Assembly: GCA_963750535.1 (NCBI GenBank)
Contig: CAVVRF010000002.1
Coordinates: forward strand, 248,001-312,000
Reading direction: 5' to 3'
Length of the DNA stretch: 64,000 bases
From: JAKFWF01 sp963750535
GTDB taxonomy: Bacteria; Pseudomonadota; Alphaproteobacteria; Rhizobiales; Hyphomicrobiaceae
Shown: positions 1-8,048 of the stretch, piece after piece
How positions within the stretch are numbered: the stretch's first letter is position 1
Layout of the letters: each line of letters starts with the position of its first letter
Notes under the pieces: generated by a model
The model's database searches: none
Seen by the model: the letters and a program-made list of their open reading frames with translations, nothing else
Told to the model about the DNA's origin: nothing
Position numbers and translations under genes: made by a program

Positions 1-690
1 GGAGAGCTCGAGGAAATCGGCGACGGCGACGACATGGTGGCCGAAGCGGCGCCTGGCGGCGAGCCCGATGGCGACGAGGGCGACGAGCCCCGCAGCTTCG
101 ATCGGGGCGACCGGCCCCAGGGCGAGGGTGGCGAAGGCGGCCGTGGCCGGCGCGGCAGGCGGCGTGGCCGTCGTGGCGGTCGCAGAGGCGGTCGTGATCG
201 CGATGGCTTGACGACTGCACCGAACGGCGAGTTCGGTCGCGAGGCGACCGAGGAGCACATCGGCGGCGAGCCGGACGAACCAGGCTTCGAGCGAGCCGAC
301 GAGGCGCGCCTTGCCGCCGACCGCGAGCCGGGTGACATGGCCGTCGCCGACGCGTATGAGCCTGAGCCCGATCAGCCGCCTACGCCGGAACGCGACGCGG
401 AGACCCCCGATCGCGCCGAGTTGGCCGCGTCTATCGAGCCGGCAGCGGCGAAACCATCCGGCCAGGTGCCGGCAGGCGTCAATGGTCAGCACGAGCCTGG
501 TCCGATCTCGACCGAGCCGCCGCCGGCGCGCCCGGCCGAGCCCGCCGTCGAGACCGCGAAGGCAGTCGAGCCGCGCACCTACGATCGGCCGACCACGCCG
601 CCGGAGCAGATCGCGGTGGTCTCGACCACGCCGGACGACGGCAAGCCGGCACGAAAGGGCTGGTGGCAGCGCCGGTTCACCGGCGAATAG
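1..690 (+). CDS. rne: Ribonuclease E/G-type C-terminal tail (5' truncated by window)
   Basis: The reading frame is open from base 1, so only the C-terminal part of a larger protein is present. What is seen is low-complexity: acidic, then an Arg/Gly-rich block (about 15 Arg in 25 residues), then a Pro/Glu-rich linker, ending in RKGWWQRRFTGE. Alphaproteobacterial RNase E proteins have this kind of disordered Arg-rich scaffold followed by a terminal GWW-R motif, which in that family serves RNA and degradosome-partner binding. No catalytic domain lies inside the window, so the assignment rests on tail composition and the end motif. Another Arg-rich RNA-binding protein is possible. Confidence 0.55.
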   Translation, partial: GELEEIGDGDDMVAEAAPGGEPDGDEGDEPRSFDRGDRPQGEGGEGGRGRRGRRRGRRGGRRGGRDRDGLTTAPNGEFGREATEEHIGGEPDEPGFERADEARLAADREPGDMAVADAYEPEPDQPPTPERDAETPDRAELAASIEPAAAKPSGQVPAGVNGQHEPGPISTEPPPARPAEPAVETAKAVEPRTYDRPTTPPEQIAVVSTTPDDGKPARKGWWQRRFTGE

Positions 691-698
691 CCGCCACA

Positions 699-730
699 GG
701 CACCCGGGCTACCACACCAGCGCGGGTGCC
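699..730. terminator. Inverted repeat between convergent rne-like and HAD genes
   Basis: GGCACCCG at 699-706 is matched by its exact reverse complement CGGGTGCC at 723-730. It lies between the stop of the rne-like gene and the 3' end of the convergent HAD gene, overlapping the last codons of the latter. There is no T-run, so termination activity is inferred only from position. Confidence 0.3.
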
Positions 731-1569
731 GCCGCCACGGCGGTCAATGTCTTGTGCTCGAGCAGAGCCCGCAGTGCGATTGCATCGATCTCGCGCGCCG
801 GCATGACGTCGGCGCGGTGGATGCCCCCGGCAATGAACAGCGCATCGATCCCCGCTGCCGCGGCACCGGCGAGATCCGTGGCCGCGGCGTCGCCGACCGC
901 AAGCACCTCGCGCGGGCCGATCGCGCGGCCGGCAATACGTGCCGCCGTCGCGAACGCGATCTCGTAGGCCGGCGGATGCGGCTTGCCGGCCCAATAGACC
1001 GGGCCGCCGATCGCCGCATAGACGACGCCGACCGCGCCGGCGCAGGGCAGCATCCGTCCACCGACCTCGACGACGATATCCGGGTTTGCGCACACGAACG
1101 GCAACTGCCGGGCGAGCGCGTCCTGCAGCAGCGGACGATAGGTCTCGCCGGTCTCGATCGCGTCGTGCTCGAGGCCGGTGCAGACGATGGCATCGGCGTC
1201 GCCAAAGCCGACCAGTCGCGCCGCGAGACCGTCGAACAGCGGCAGTGAGCGCGGCGGCCCGATGTGGTGAATTGCATCATAGCCTTGCGCGATCAGATGC
1301 TGCCGGGTGACGTCGCCGGAGGAAACGATGGCATCCCAGGCAGTGCGCCGGACGCGCTTCTCGTCGAGCACTCGGGCGACCGTCGCGGCCGGTGTTGGCG
1401 CGTTGGACAGCAGCACGACGATGCCGCCCGCCGCCCGGTACCGCTCCAGCGCGTCGCCGGCGGCCTCGTATTCGCTGACGCCGTCGTGCAGAACGCCCCA
1501 CACGTCGCAAAAAAGCACCGGATAGCGTGTGAGCAGGTCGCGGGCGGATGTGATGATGGCAGTCGTCAT
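709..1569 (-). CDS. HAD superfamily class IIA hydrolase (TIGR01459-like)
   Basis: A 286-aa soluble protein resembling NagD-like sugar or nucleotide phosphatases of HAD class IIA. The nucleophile motif is CDVWGV at residues 21-26 (Asp22). The usual second Asp of DxD is replaced by Trp, which as I recall is typical of the proteobacterial TIGR01459 subgroup. Motif II is LLSNAP near residue 54, and the C-terminal motif is VGDAAATDLAGA. The cap region between them fits class IIA. The physiological substrate is unknown. The gene is convergent with the rne-like gene and appears to be transcribed alone. Confidence 0.8.
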   Translation of the reverse strand: MTTAIITSARDLLTRYPVLFCDVWGVLHDGVSEYEAAGDALERYRAAGGIVVLLSNAPTPAATVARVLDEKRVRRTAWDAIVSSGDVTRQHLIAQGYDAIHHIGPPRSLPLFDGLAARLVGFGDADAIVCTGLEHDAIETGETYRPLLQDALARQLPFVCANPDIVVEVGGRMLPCAGAVGVVYAAIGGPVYWAGKPHPPAYEIAFATAARIAGRAIGPREVLAVGDAAATDLAGAAAAGIDALFIAGGIHRADVMPAREIDAIALRALLEHKTLTAVAAAPALVW

Positions 1570-1644
1570 GGCACGTTCGCCTAGACGAGAACACGCGCAA
1601 ACGCTAGCGGTGATGCCTCAATGGAATGCACTGACAGCCCACCC

Positions 1645-1749
1645 ACCTGTGTCATCCCGGCATTCGTTGCCGGGACCCTTGTGCCACACCCGAGCACGCG
1701 GTGCCGTGGCGCGATGGGTCCCGGGGACAAGCGCCGGGATGACACCGGT
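1645..1749. repeat. Palindromic intergenic repeat element (about 105 bp)
   Basis: The outer arms (1645-1660 and 1735-1749) are the familiar GTCATCCCGGC / GCCGGGATGAC pair with one mismatch. Inner arms around GGGACCC (1671-1677) pair with GGGTCCCGGGGACAA (1716-1730). The whole unit can fold into one long hairpin. This type of dispersed palindrome is common in alphaproteobacterial intergenic DNA. It fills most of the gap between the HAD gene and the FkbM methyltransferase gene; no promoter was recognised inside it. Confidence 0.75.
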
Positions 1750-1826
1750 GGGGTGAAGCTGTGTCGAACCACCCCACTCACCGTTGAACCAAACCGCGCC
1801 GCTCACCTGCCATCGAGGCCAAACTG

Positions 1827-2831
1827 ATGAAGCTTTCCTACGCCCAGAACCTCGAGGACTTCCATCTCGCGCAGATCTTCGCCGGCGAGCCGGCCGGCAC
1901 CTATGTCGATGTCGGCGGCGGGCATCCGGTGGCCGACAACGTCTCGTTCTATTTCTACCTGATGGGCTGGCGCGGCCTCGTCGTCGAGCCGCAGGCGAAG
2001 CTCGCCGCCGTCTACCGGCACGTCCGCCCGCGCGACCACACCGTCGTGATGCTGGCCGGCCGCGAGGACGGCGAGATCGAGTTCCACACCGTCGACAAAC
2101 TGCACGGCTTCTCGACGACGGTCGAGGCCAACGCTTCGGGCGCGCGCGCGTTCGGCGTCGGCTACACCACGGCGCAGATGCCGGTGCGCCGGCTGTCGCG
2201 GCTGATCGACGAGGCGGGGATCGACAGGATCGACTTCCTCAAGATCGATGTCGAGGGGGCGGAAGCCGATGTCCTGGCAGGCCTCGACTGGCGCCGCCAC
2301 CGGCCGCGACTGATCCTTGTCGAAGCGGTCGAGCCAGGCTCGATGGCTGATGCCTCCGCCAAGTGGGAGCACCTGATCACCAGCCAGGGCTATTCGTTCG
2401 CCTTTTTCGACAATCTCAACCGCTTCTACGTCGCCGACGAGGCGGCAGCCCTCAAGAAGCGCTTTCCGGACAAGCCGGCCGCGTGGGACCACGTGGCGCA
2501 CCTTTGGGATTGCGGGCAAGCCGCGGCCGCCAAGGATCATCCCGACCATGCGCTGGCCAGCACTCTGGTAGCAGGCTTCCTCGCCTGCCTGCCGGCAATC
2601 GACCCGACCCTGCTGCGTTGCCTGCTCGAGCGCGGCGCCGCCGAGACCAAGAGGTCGGTCGAAGGCAAGGACCTGCAGGCGCTGATGATCGGCGCTTGCG
2701 AGTATCCCGGGACCGCCGAGGCCAACCCCAGGCTGCCGGCGACGATCGATGCCCTGATGCAGACCGACCGCTTCCGCGCCGCGCTCGGCCGCATCGCCTG
2801 CACCTACGACGGCGGCCACATCATGGATTGA
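1827..2831 (+). CDS. FkbM family methyltransferase
   Basis: A 334-aa protein with the FkbM-type SAM-dependent methyltransferase fold in its first 200 residues. The SAM-binding loop is YVDVGGGHP (residues 26-34), followed by an acidic end of the second strand (VVEPQ). The family signature FLKIDVEGAE lies near residue 135-145. The C-terminal 130 residues are helical and not assigned. Family members methylate sugars or lipids at the cell surface; the acceptor here is unknown. The nearby glycosyltransferase, deacetylase and second methyltransferase make a surface glycan plausible. The start follows the dispersed palindrome, and the Shine-Dalgarno is weak. Confidence 0.82.
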   Translation: MKLSYAQNLEDFHLAQIFAGEPAGTYVDVGGGHPVADNVSFYFYLMGWRGLVVEPQAKLAAVYRHVRPRDHTVVMLAGREDGEIEFHTVDKLHGFSTTVEANASGARAFGVGYTTAQMPVRRLSRLIDEAGIDRIDFLKIDVEGAEADVLAGLDWRRHRPRLILVEAVEPGSMADASAKWEHLITSQGYSFAFFDNLNRFYVADEAAALKKRFPDKPAAWDHVAHLWDCGQAAAAKDHPDHALASTLVAGFLACLPAIDPTLLRCLLERGAAETKRSVEGKDLQALMIGACEYPGTAEANPRLPATIDALMQTDRFRAALGRIACTYDGGHIMD

Positions 2832-2844
2832 GGGATATCGAGTG

Positions 2845-2886
2845 GTCGCATCCGACTCCGCTGCCGCGGAGCGGGCCGGATGCGAC
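2845..2886. terminator. Strong hairpin between convergent methyltransferase genes
   Basis: GTCGCATCCG (2845-2854) pairs perfectly with CGGATGCGAC (2877-2886), and an inner CCGCT/AGCGG extends the stem. It sits in the 57-bp gap between two convergent genes, the usual place of a bidirectional terminator. There is no clear T-run on either side. Confidence 0.5.
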
Positions 2887-2888
2887 GA

Positions 2889-3665
2889 TCACGTAATCGC
2901 CGCCAGCCGTGTGTCCAGCGACAGCACCAGGCACCAGTGCGGCTCGAAGTCGGCGCCGAGCGGCCAGACGTTGCGCTCGTAGTCCTTCAGCAGCTCAGCC
3001 TCGTAGCGCTTGAACCAGTCCGACCGGCACAGCACGAACTTGGTCGCGCCGACGATCGTCTCGCGGTCGATGATGCACAACACCACCATCTCGGGGTGGC
3101 GGCCGAGGTACTCGTGCACCGTCACCATCAGCGTCGGATAGCCCGGGTGCAGCATGTCGTCGAGAATGATGACGCCGTCGTCGGCCAGCACCGCGGTCGC
3201 AAGCGCCAGATCCTTCTCCAGCGAGGCGCGGCTGTGCTCGCCGTCGACATGGAACAGCCGCACCTTGGCGCCACCGGTGCGCTCGATGAGCTCGGCCGGC
3301 GTGACGAGGCGGCTGTCGCATTTCCAGGTCTCGCGCACCGTGGCCGAAACGCCGTGCTTCGCGCAATTGGCTTCGAAGCGGTCGATCACCTGCGGATTGG
3401 GCCAGTCGAAGATGTCCATGCCAAGCGCCATCTCGCCCGGCCGCAGCGCCTTGGCGAGGGCAATGAAGAAGCGGCCCTCGAAGGTGCCGATCTCGGCGAT
3501 CGGGCCGCTCACCCCCAGCCGGGTCTGGATGCCCATCAGGCCGGCGGCGATTGCGGCAGCGAAGCGCGAGGACATGCCGGGCACGCTGGCGTAGCCATCG
3601 GCGAGATAGGCGTCGACGGCGGCGATGCCGGATGAGACGGATGCGGAATCAGCGATCTCGGACAC
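2889..3665 (-). CDS. Class I SAM-dependent methyltransferase (CmcI/Methyltransf_24-like)
   Basis: A 258-aa protein. The SAM-binding motif I is AEIGTFEGRF near residues 57-66, followed by the acidic MDIFDW segment. A later HVDGEHS motif and the ILDDMLHPGY segment are typical of the cephalosporin-hydroxylase/TylF-like group of class I methyltransferases. It is probably a small-molecule or sugar methyltransferase acting in the cytoplasm. It lies 10 bp downstream of the gtrA-like gene on the same strand, so it may be the last gene of the glycosyltransferase-deacetylase-gtrA operon. The substrate is unknown. Confidence 0.75.
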   Translation of the reverse strand: MSEIADSASVSSGIAAVDAYLADGYASVPGMSSRFAAAIAAGLMGIQTRLGVSGPIAEIGTFEGRFFIALAKALRPGEMALGMDIFDWPNPQVIDRFEANCAKHGVSATVRETWKCDSRLVTPAELIERTGGAKVRLFHVDGEHSRASLEKDLALATAVLADDGVIILDDMLHPGYPTLMVTVHEYLGRHPEMVVLCIIDRETIVGATKFVLCRSDWFKRYEAELLKDYERNVWPLGADFEPHWCLVLSLDTRLAAIT

Positions 3666-3675
3666 GAATGGACCT

Positions 3676-4086
3676 TCAGGACGTTGGCCGGGTGGGACGG
3701 AAGGCGCCGAAGCGGAACCCGGTGTAGGAGACGAACATCGCGACGCAACTCGCCGCGGCGATCGCCAGTGTCGGGTGAACGGCGGGATATGTCAGCAGAA
3801 TTGCGGCGAACACGAGATAATTGACAATCTGAGCCAGCAGGGAGGCCGCGGCAAATCTGCCGAACTCGCCCCAGGTAGGAGGAACCGCGACCGCGAACGT
3901 GACGGAACGGTTGATCAGCCACGACACTACCATGGCGCAGAAAATGCAGATCGGACGCGCGAGGAATGGGCTGATGTCGAGGCCGGCGGACAGCAGTTGC
4001 AGCAAGCCAGCGTCGACGGCGAGGGCGCACAAGCCGGCCAGCAGAAAGCCACCGTAGTGGCGCGCGCGCGAGATGCGATCAGCCAT
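3676..4086 (-). CDS. GtrA family membrane protein
   Basis: A 136-aa protein with four predicted membrane helices and the GtrA/DPMS region signature, including the N-terminal GGFLLAGLCALAVDAG helix and the INRSVTF motif. The family is thought to help move undecaprenyl-phosphate-linked sugars across the inner membrane. The start chosen is ATG at 4086 (MADRISR), which overlaps the end of the upstream deacetylase gene by 8 bp and suggests translational coupling. An upstream in-frame start at 4116 would add ten residues. Genes for a DPM1-like GT2 and a ChbG deacetylase precede it in the same operon. Confidence 0.82.
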   Translation of the reverse strand: MADRISRARHYGGFLLAGLCALAVDAGLLQLLSAGLDISPFLARPICIFCAMVVSWLINRSVTFAVAVPPTWGEFGRFAAASLLAQIVNYLVFAAILLTYPAVHPTLAIAAASCVAMFVSYTGFRFGAFRPTRPTS

Positions 4087-4942
4087 CGGCCGTCCCCGGC
4101 CAGTCAGGTGCGCCATCGGACGTCCGCGCCGGGTGCCACAACCGCGACGGCAATTCCGGGTAGTCGATCAGGACCGCCAGCTCCTGTGCCCGCCGCCCGA
4201 CCACCGGATCGAGGCCCGGCAGCTCTTCGTCGACATGCCCGGGATGGCACATCACCAGGTGCCGGGAGCTGGCCGCAGCGAAGAAGCGCTCGAGCTCGGC
4301 GCGGTAGGATTTCGCCTCGTCGAAGGCGGAGACGCCGGCAAAGCTGGTGTTGGCGATGAAGCCGGCCGCCCGCACCGCGTCGCCGAAGCCGCGCGCCAGC
4401 GTCGCCAGCAGCAGCGACTTCTTCACCGCGCTGCCGCGAGCGAAAATAGCCGTGGCGCTGTCGGCGGGATCGCGCACCAGCAACCGGCGGCCGGCATAGC
4501 GCTGCTTCAGGACGTCGAGCACGGCGCCGCGTACGACCGGCAGCGCGTGCACGTGCTGGTGCCCGTCGATGAAATCCGGGGCCACACCGGTCGCGTGCTC
4601 GAAATGATCGAGCTGACGGGCGAGCTCGCCGGTGATCTCGGCGGGTGGAAGGTGCCGCGCGATGCTGGCGCGCAGGACGGTCGAAAGCGGCGGGAATTCG
4701 CCCCGCGGGCACAGCCACGGCATGGCGGCCAGCGGCCGGCCGAGCGTCAAATTGAAATGCAGGCCGATCGCGATCCGGTCTCGCAGCGCTCGCAGGCGGA
4801 TGGCGTGCGCCGGCCAGTGGCGGCCTGTCACCAGGGCACTCGCAGCCGACAACCGGTCAGCGTCCGCCAACTCGGCAATTCCGGCGCTGACGCCCTCCGT
4901 CAGCGCAAAATCGTCGGCGCACAGGATGATGCCGCGGGTCAT
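4079..4942 (-). CDS. ChbG/HpnK (YdjC) family carbohydrate deacetylase
   Basis: A 287-aa YdjC-like protein. Putative metal and catalytic residues are visible: CADDF with Asp10-Asp11, GLHFNLT with His62, DGHQHVH at 126-132 and a late CHPGH motif. The family removes acetyl groups from N-acetylated sugars (chitooligosaccharides, or lipid-linked sugars in HpnK-type members). The start codon overlaps the stop of the upstream GT2 gene in an ATGA arrangement, and the 3' end overlaps gtrA. The context points to deacetylation of a prenyl- or hopanoid-linked sugar, by analogy to ArnC-ArnD. That role is inferred. Confidence 0.82.
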   Translation of the reverse strand: MTRGIILCADDFALTEGVSAGIAELADADRLSAASALVTGRHWPAHAIRLRALRDRIAIGLHFNLTLGRPLAAMPWLCPRGEFPPLSTVLRASIARHLPPAEITGELARQLDHFEHATGVAPDFIDGHQHVHALPVVRGAVLDVLKQRYAGRRLLVRDPADSATAIFARGSAVKKSLLLATLARGFGDAVRAAGFIANTSFAGVSAFDEAKSYRAELERFFAAASSRHLVMCHPGHVDEELPGLDPVVGRRAQELAVLIDYPELPSRLWHPARTSDGAPDWPGTADG

Positions 4943-5911
4943 GGCCTGGTGCCGGTTGCCTCGGGCGTCTTCGGCTTCTCGACCCCGACCTCCTCGGCAA
5001 TCAGGAACAGCGGCCGGGCCTTCACCTCCTCATAGACGCGGCCGAGATACTCGCCGAGCACGCCGAGCGAGATCAACTGCACGCCGGCGAGCAGCATCAC
5101 CGAGATGATGATCGAGGGAAAGCCCGGGACGTCGGCTCCGAACACGATGGTGCGCACAAGGATGACGCTGGCATAGACGATCGCCAGCAGCGATATGGCG
5201 AGGCCGAGCAGCGACCACACCCGCAGCGGTAATGTCGAGAACGAGGTCAGACCGTCGATGGCGAAGCGCAGGAGCTTGCGGAAGCTCCACTTGGTCGCGC
5301 CCTCGATACGGTCGGCCACTTGATACGGGACGCCGATCGACTTGAAGCCGATCCAGGAGTAGAGCCCCTTGTTGAAGCGCGAGGACTCCTTAAACCGGTT
5401 CATCGCGTCGATCGCCTTGCGGTCGAGCAGGCGGAAGTCGCCGGCGCCACTCGGGATGTCGCTGCGCGAGAGGAAATTGAACAGGCGGTAGAACGCCTTG
5501 GCGTAGAACTTGCGGAATGGCCCGTCGGTGCTGCGGTCGACCCGGTCGCCATAGACGATGTCGTAGCCTTGCCGCCACTTCTCGACGAACTGCAGCATCA
5601 CCTCGGGCGGATGCTGCAAATCGGCATCGATGATGATCGCCGCGTCGCCACGCACGTAGCTGAGGCCGGCGGCGATGGCCAGTTCCTTGCCGAAATTGCG
5701 GCTGAAAGAGATCGCGGCGATGCGGGGGTCGCCGTCGTGGATGGCACGCAGCCTGGCAAGCGTTTCGTCGGTCGAACCGTCGTCGATGAACAGGATCTCC
5801 CAGCGCTCGGACAGCTCGACTCAGCACCGCCGTCACGCGCTTGATCAGCGCGTCGAGAGTGCCGGCCTCGTTGAGCACCGGGATGACGATCGAGATCAGT
5901 TTCTGCCCCAT
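4939..5911 (-). pseudogene. GT2 family glycosyltransferase (DPM1/GtrB-like), frameshifted
   Basis: The N-terminus (start 5911) reads KLISIVIPVLNEAGTLDALI, the beginning of a GT-A glycosyltransferase. At about 5819-5821 the frame is lost. In the next frame the protein continues directly with WEILFIDDGSTDE, a DADLQHP motif (the DxD region) and two C-terminal membrane helices, as in bactoprenol glucosyltransferases. Removing one base (CTGAGTCGAG to CTGAGCGAG on the coding strand) restores a full-length protein of about 323 aa. Both halves look well conserved, so a sequencing indel or a very recent mutation is more likely than old decay. The stop overlaps the deacetylase start (ATGA). Confidence 0.8.
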
Positions 5912-5980
5912 GCGCCGGGCTTTAGGGGAAGCCGCGAGGTTCGTCCAGAGGGCAGGCCCGGCGACGTCGCGCGAGGCTGA

Positions 5981-6904
5981 TCACGGCACTGGCCCGTCCT
6001 GCAGCACGCACGCCGCGATCGCGGCGCGCAAGCGTGGCGCGGCGAAGTCGAGGAAGGCGCGCTGCTTGAGCGGCAGGCGGCCTTGTCCGGCATGGACGAG
6101 GCTGACCGGAATCGGCGGCGGTTCGAACGCCGCCAGCGCGATCTCGAGCTCGCCCAGCCGATGCGCCGCCGCGATCTGGTACGAAAGCAGCCGCGCCATT
6201 CCGAGGCCCGCGACCGCGGCGTCGACGGCAGCTTCCGCGGTATTGACGACGAGCCGGGAATGCACGGTGATCGCCTTGTCGACGTCTCCGGCACGGAACA
6301 CCCAGATCTCCGAAGAGCTCATGCCTTCGAAGGTGACGCATTGGTGCGCGCCGAGTGCCTCTGGCGTCGCCGGCTTGCCGTGCCGGGAGATGTAGGCGGG
6401 GCTCGCGCAAACGACACGCCGCAGCTCGCCGACACGGCTCGCCACCAGCCCGCTCGGCGGCAGTTCGCCAATGCGGACGGCAACATCGACGTGATCGTCG
6501 AGCAGATGGATGATGCGATCGGCGAGCACCATGCGGATGTCGATCTGCGGGAATTCGCGAAGGAACTCCAGCACCACCGGCAGCACGTGCAGCCGCCCGA
6601 AAACCACCGGCGCGGTGACGACGAGATCGCCCATCGGCGCGCGGAACTCGCCGGCCGCTTCCCGCTCGGCCTCGCCAACCTCGTCGAGAATCCGCCGGCA
6701 GGCGGCAACGTAGGCGCGGCCCGGTTCGGTCAGCGCGAGCCGGCGGCTGGTGCGATTGACCAGTCGCGCATTCAGATGCCGCTCGAGGTCCGAGATCTTG
6801 CGGCTGACAGTGGCAAGCGGCACGCCCAGCCGGCGGCCGGCGGCGGACAGGCTGCCGGCCTCGACCACCGCCAGCAGAATCGACATGGCCTCGAGGCGAT
6901 CCAT
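5981..6904 (-). CDS. LysR family transcriptional regulator
   Basis: A 307-aa LysR-type regulator. The N-terminal winged HTH is clear (LLAVVEAGSLSAAGRRLGVP, then SRKISDLE and LVNRTSRR), followed by a substrate-binding domain of about 200 residues. ATG 6904 is preferred over in-frame ATG 6916 because GGAAGG lies just upstream of 6904, while 6916 falls inside a perfect palindrome that looks like an operator. It is divergent from a flavin-binding protein gene, which is the likely target. The sequence most resembles the CrgA/DsdC-like group that often controls oxidoreductases. The inducer is unknown. Confidence 0.88.
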   Translation of the reverse strand: MDRLEAMSILLAVVEAGSLSAAGRRLGVPLATVSRKISDLERHLNARLVNRTSRRLALTEPGRAYVAACRRILDEVGEAEREAAGEFRAPMGDLVVTAPVVFGRLHVLPVVLEFLREFPQIDIRMVLADRIIHLLDDHVDVAVRIGELPPSGLVASRVGELRRVVCASPAYISRHGKPATPEALGAHQCVTFEGMSSSEIWVFRAGDVDKAITVHSRLVVNTAEAAVDAAVAGLGMARLLSYQIAAAHRLGELEIALAAFEPPPIPVSLVHAGQGRLPLKQRAFLDFAAPRLRAAIAACVLQDGPVP

Positions 6905-6910
6905 GGTTCC

Positions 6911-6925
6911 TTCCATTTTATGGAA
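6911..6925. promoter_or_regulatory. Candidate LysR-type operator
   Basis: TTCCATTTTATGGAA is a perfect 15-bp palindrome containing a T-N11-A core. It lies directly upstream of the lysR start and adjoins its Shine-Dalgarno, in the divergent intergenic region shared with the flavin protein gene. Negative autoregulation by occlusion is inferred. Confidence 0.55.
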
Positions 6926-7028
6926 TGATGCCGTCCATTTTTACCTGCTTACGCCGTTTTTTGAAAGGCGCTAACCGACTCCAGCTGCGCGCGCTGCAAT
7001 GCGCGCTGCGAGCATTCGCGGAGGCATC

Positions 7029-7664
7029 ATGACGGACCAGCGCCACTACTCGAGCGATATCGCGTTCACCCGGACGGTGAAGGATCTGCAAGCCCGCAAC
7101 GGATCCCGCAGGTCCTACGCGCGGATGGAGGAGAATGGCGGCTGGCAGGCCGAGATAACCCCGGCGCTGGCCGATTTCATCGGCCGGCAGACGAGCGTCT
7201 TCCTCGCCACCGTCAATGGCGACGGACAGCCCTACATCCAGCACCGGGGCGGCCCAGCAGGCTTCCTGCGCGTCCTCGATGCAACCACCATCGCCTTCGC
7301 CGACTTCGCCGGCAACCGGCAGTTCATCAGCCAGGGCAACCTGCTCGACAACCCGAAGGCGCACCTGTTCCTGATCGACTATGCCCACCGCCGCAGGATC
7401 AAGATCTGGGGCGAGGCTCGCTTCGTCGAGGGCAATGACGAGCTGCTGCATCGGCTCATGCCGGAGGGCTATCCGGCGCGGCCCGAGCGCGTCCTGCTGT
7501 TCACCGTCAAGGCCTGGGATTCGAACTGCAATCAACATATCCCGCAGCAATTCGAGGCGAGCGCCGTCGAAGCTGCGATTACCGAGCGCGATCAACGCAT
7601 TGCGGCGCTCGAGGCGCGCCTCACCCAGGTCGAGATGCAATCGCCGCAGGCACCTGTGCCGTAG
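7029..7664 (+). CDS. Pyridoxamine 5'-phosphate oxidase family protein (FMN-binding split barrel)
   Basis: A 211-aa protein of the PNPOx-like split-barrel type. The segment SVFLATVNGDGQPYIQHRGG, followed by GFLRVLD and IAFADFAGNRQFISQGNLL, matches the FMN-contacting strands of this group. The tail is a short heptad-like helix. ATG 7029 is chosen because GGAGG sits at good distance; an upstream in-frame ATG at 6999 lacks support. The gene is divergent from the LysR regulator. Relatives reduce or oxidise small molecules or act as flavin reductases; the reaction is not determinable here. Confidence 0.8.
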   Translation: MTDQRHYSSDIAFTRTVKDLQARNGSRRSYARMEENGGWQAEITPALADFIGRQTSVFLATVNGDGQPYIQHRGGPAGFLRVLDATTIAFADFAGNRQFISQGNLLDNPKAHLFLIDYAHRRRIKIWGEARFVEGNDELLHRLMPEGYPARPERVLLFTVKAWDSNCNQHIPQQFEASAVEAAITERDQRIAALEARLTQVEMQSPQAPVP

Positions 7665-7749
7665 ATCACAGCGCTGCCACCTTCATTTGGTCAAAGAACC
7701 ATTGCCGAGCACGAAAATGTGCCGGCTCACCCAAGATAGGGAGATGGTC

Positions 7750-7986
7750 ATGAGCCCAACCACAACGTTTGTCGATGTCGGTCAGTATCGCGCCGAAGCA
7801 ACGAGGCCGCGGCGCAGCTTCAGCCGCTGGCTGAGACTTGAGCTGCGCGTGCTGTTGACCGAACTTCGCCGGCGGCGCCGGCGTCGTGCCGATCTGCGAG
7901 CGCTCCAGGCACTCGATGACCGCATGCTGAATGACATCGGCCTCGATCGCGGCCAGCTCGATGCGGCCGTGCACGGCCGGCGGTAG
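7750..7986 (+). CDS. DUF1127 domain-containing small protein
   Basis: A 78-aa, strongly basic protein with a C-terminal DUF1127 (YjiS-like) motif: an Arg-rich helix followed by LQALDDRMLNDIGLDRGQL. In alphaproteobacteria such proteins take part in RNA-associated and phosphate or stress regulation, but their biochemical role is only partly known. ATG 7750 is preferred over ATG 7744 because AGGGAG (7738-7743) would otherwise abut the start. It is monocistronic, followed by a strong hairpin. Confidence 0.8.
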   Translation: MSPTTTFVDVGQYRAEATRPRRSFSRWLRLELRVLLTELRRRRRRRADLRALQALDDRMLNDIGLDRGQLDAAVHGRR

Positions 7987-8015
7987 CGCACCGAGGGGAT
8001 CTACTCCTCGCTCCA

Positions 8016-8046
8016 TCGCGGGCTCGCTCTCGTAGCGAGCCCGCGA
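8016..8046. terminator. Perfect 13-bp-stem hairpin between convergent genes
   Basis: TCGCGGGCTCGCT (8016-8028) and AGCGAGCCCGCGA (8034-8046) are exact reverse complements around a 5-nt loop. It occupies the gap between the DUF1127 gene and the convergent CoA-transferase gene, so a bidirectional terminator is likely even without a T-run. Confidence 0.6.
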
Positions 8047-8048
8047 AA

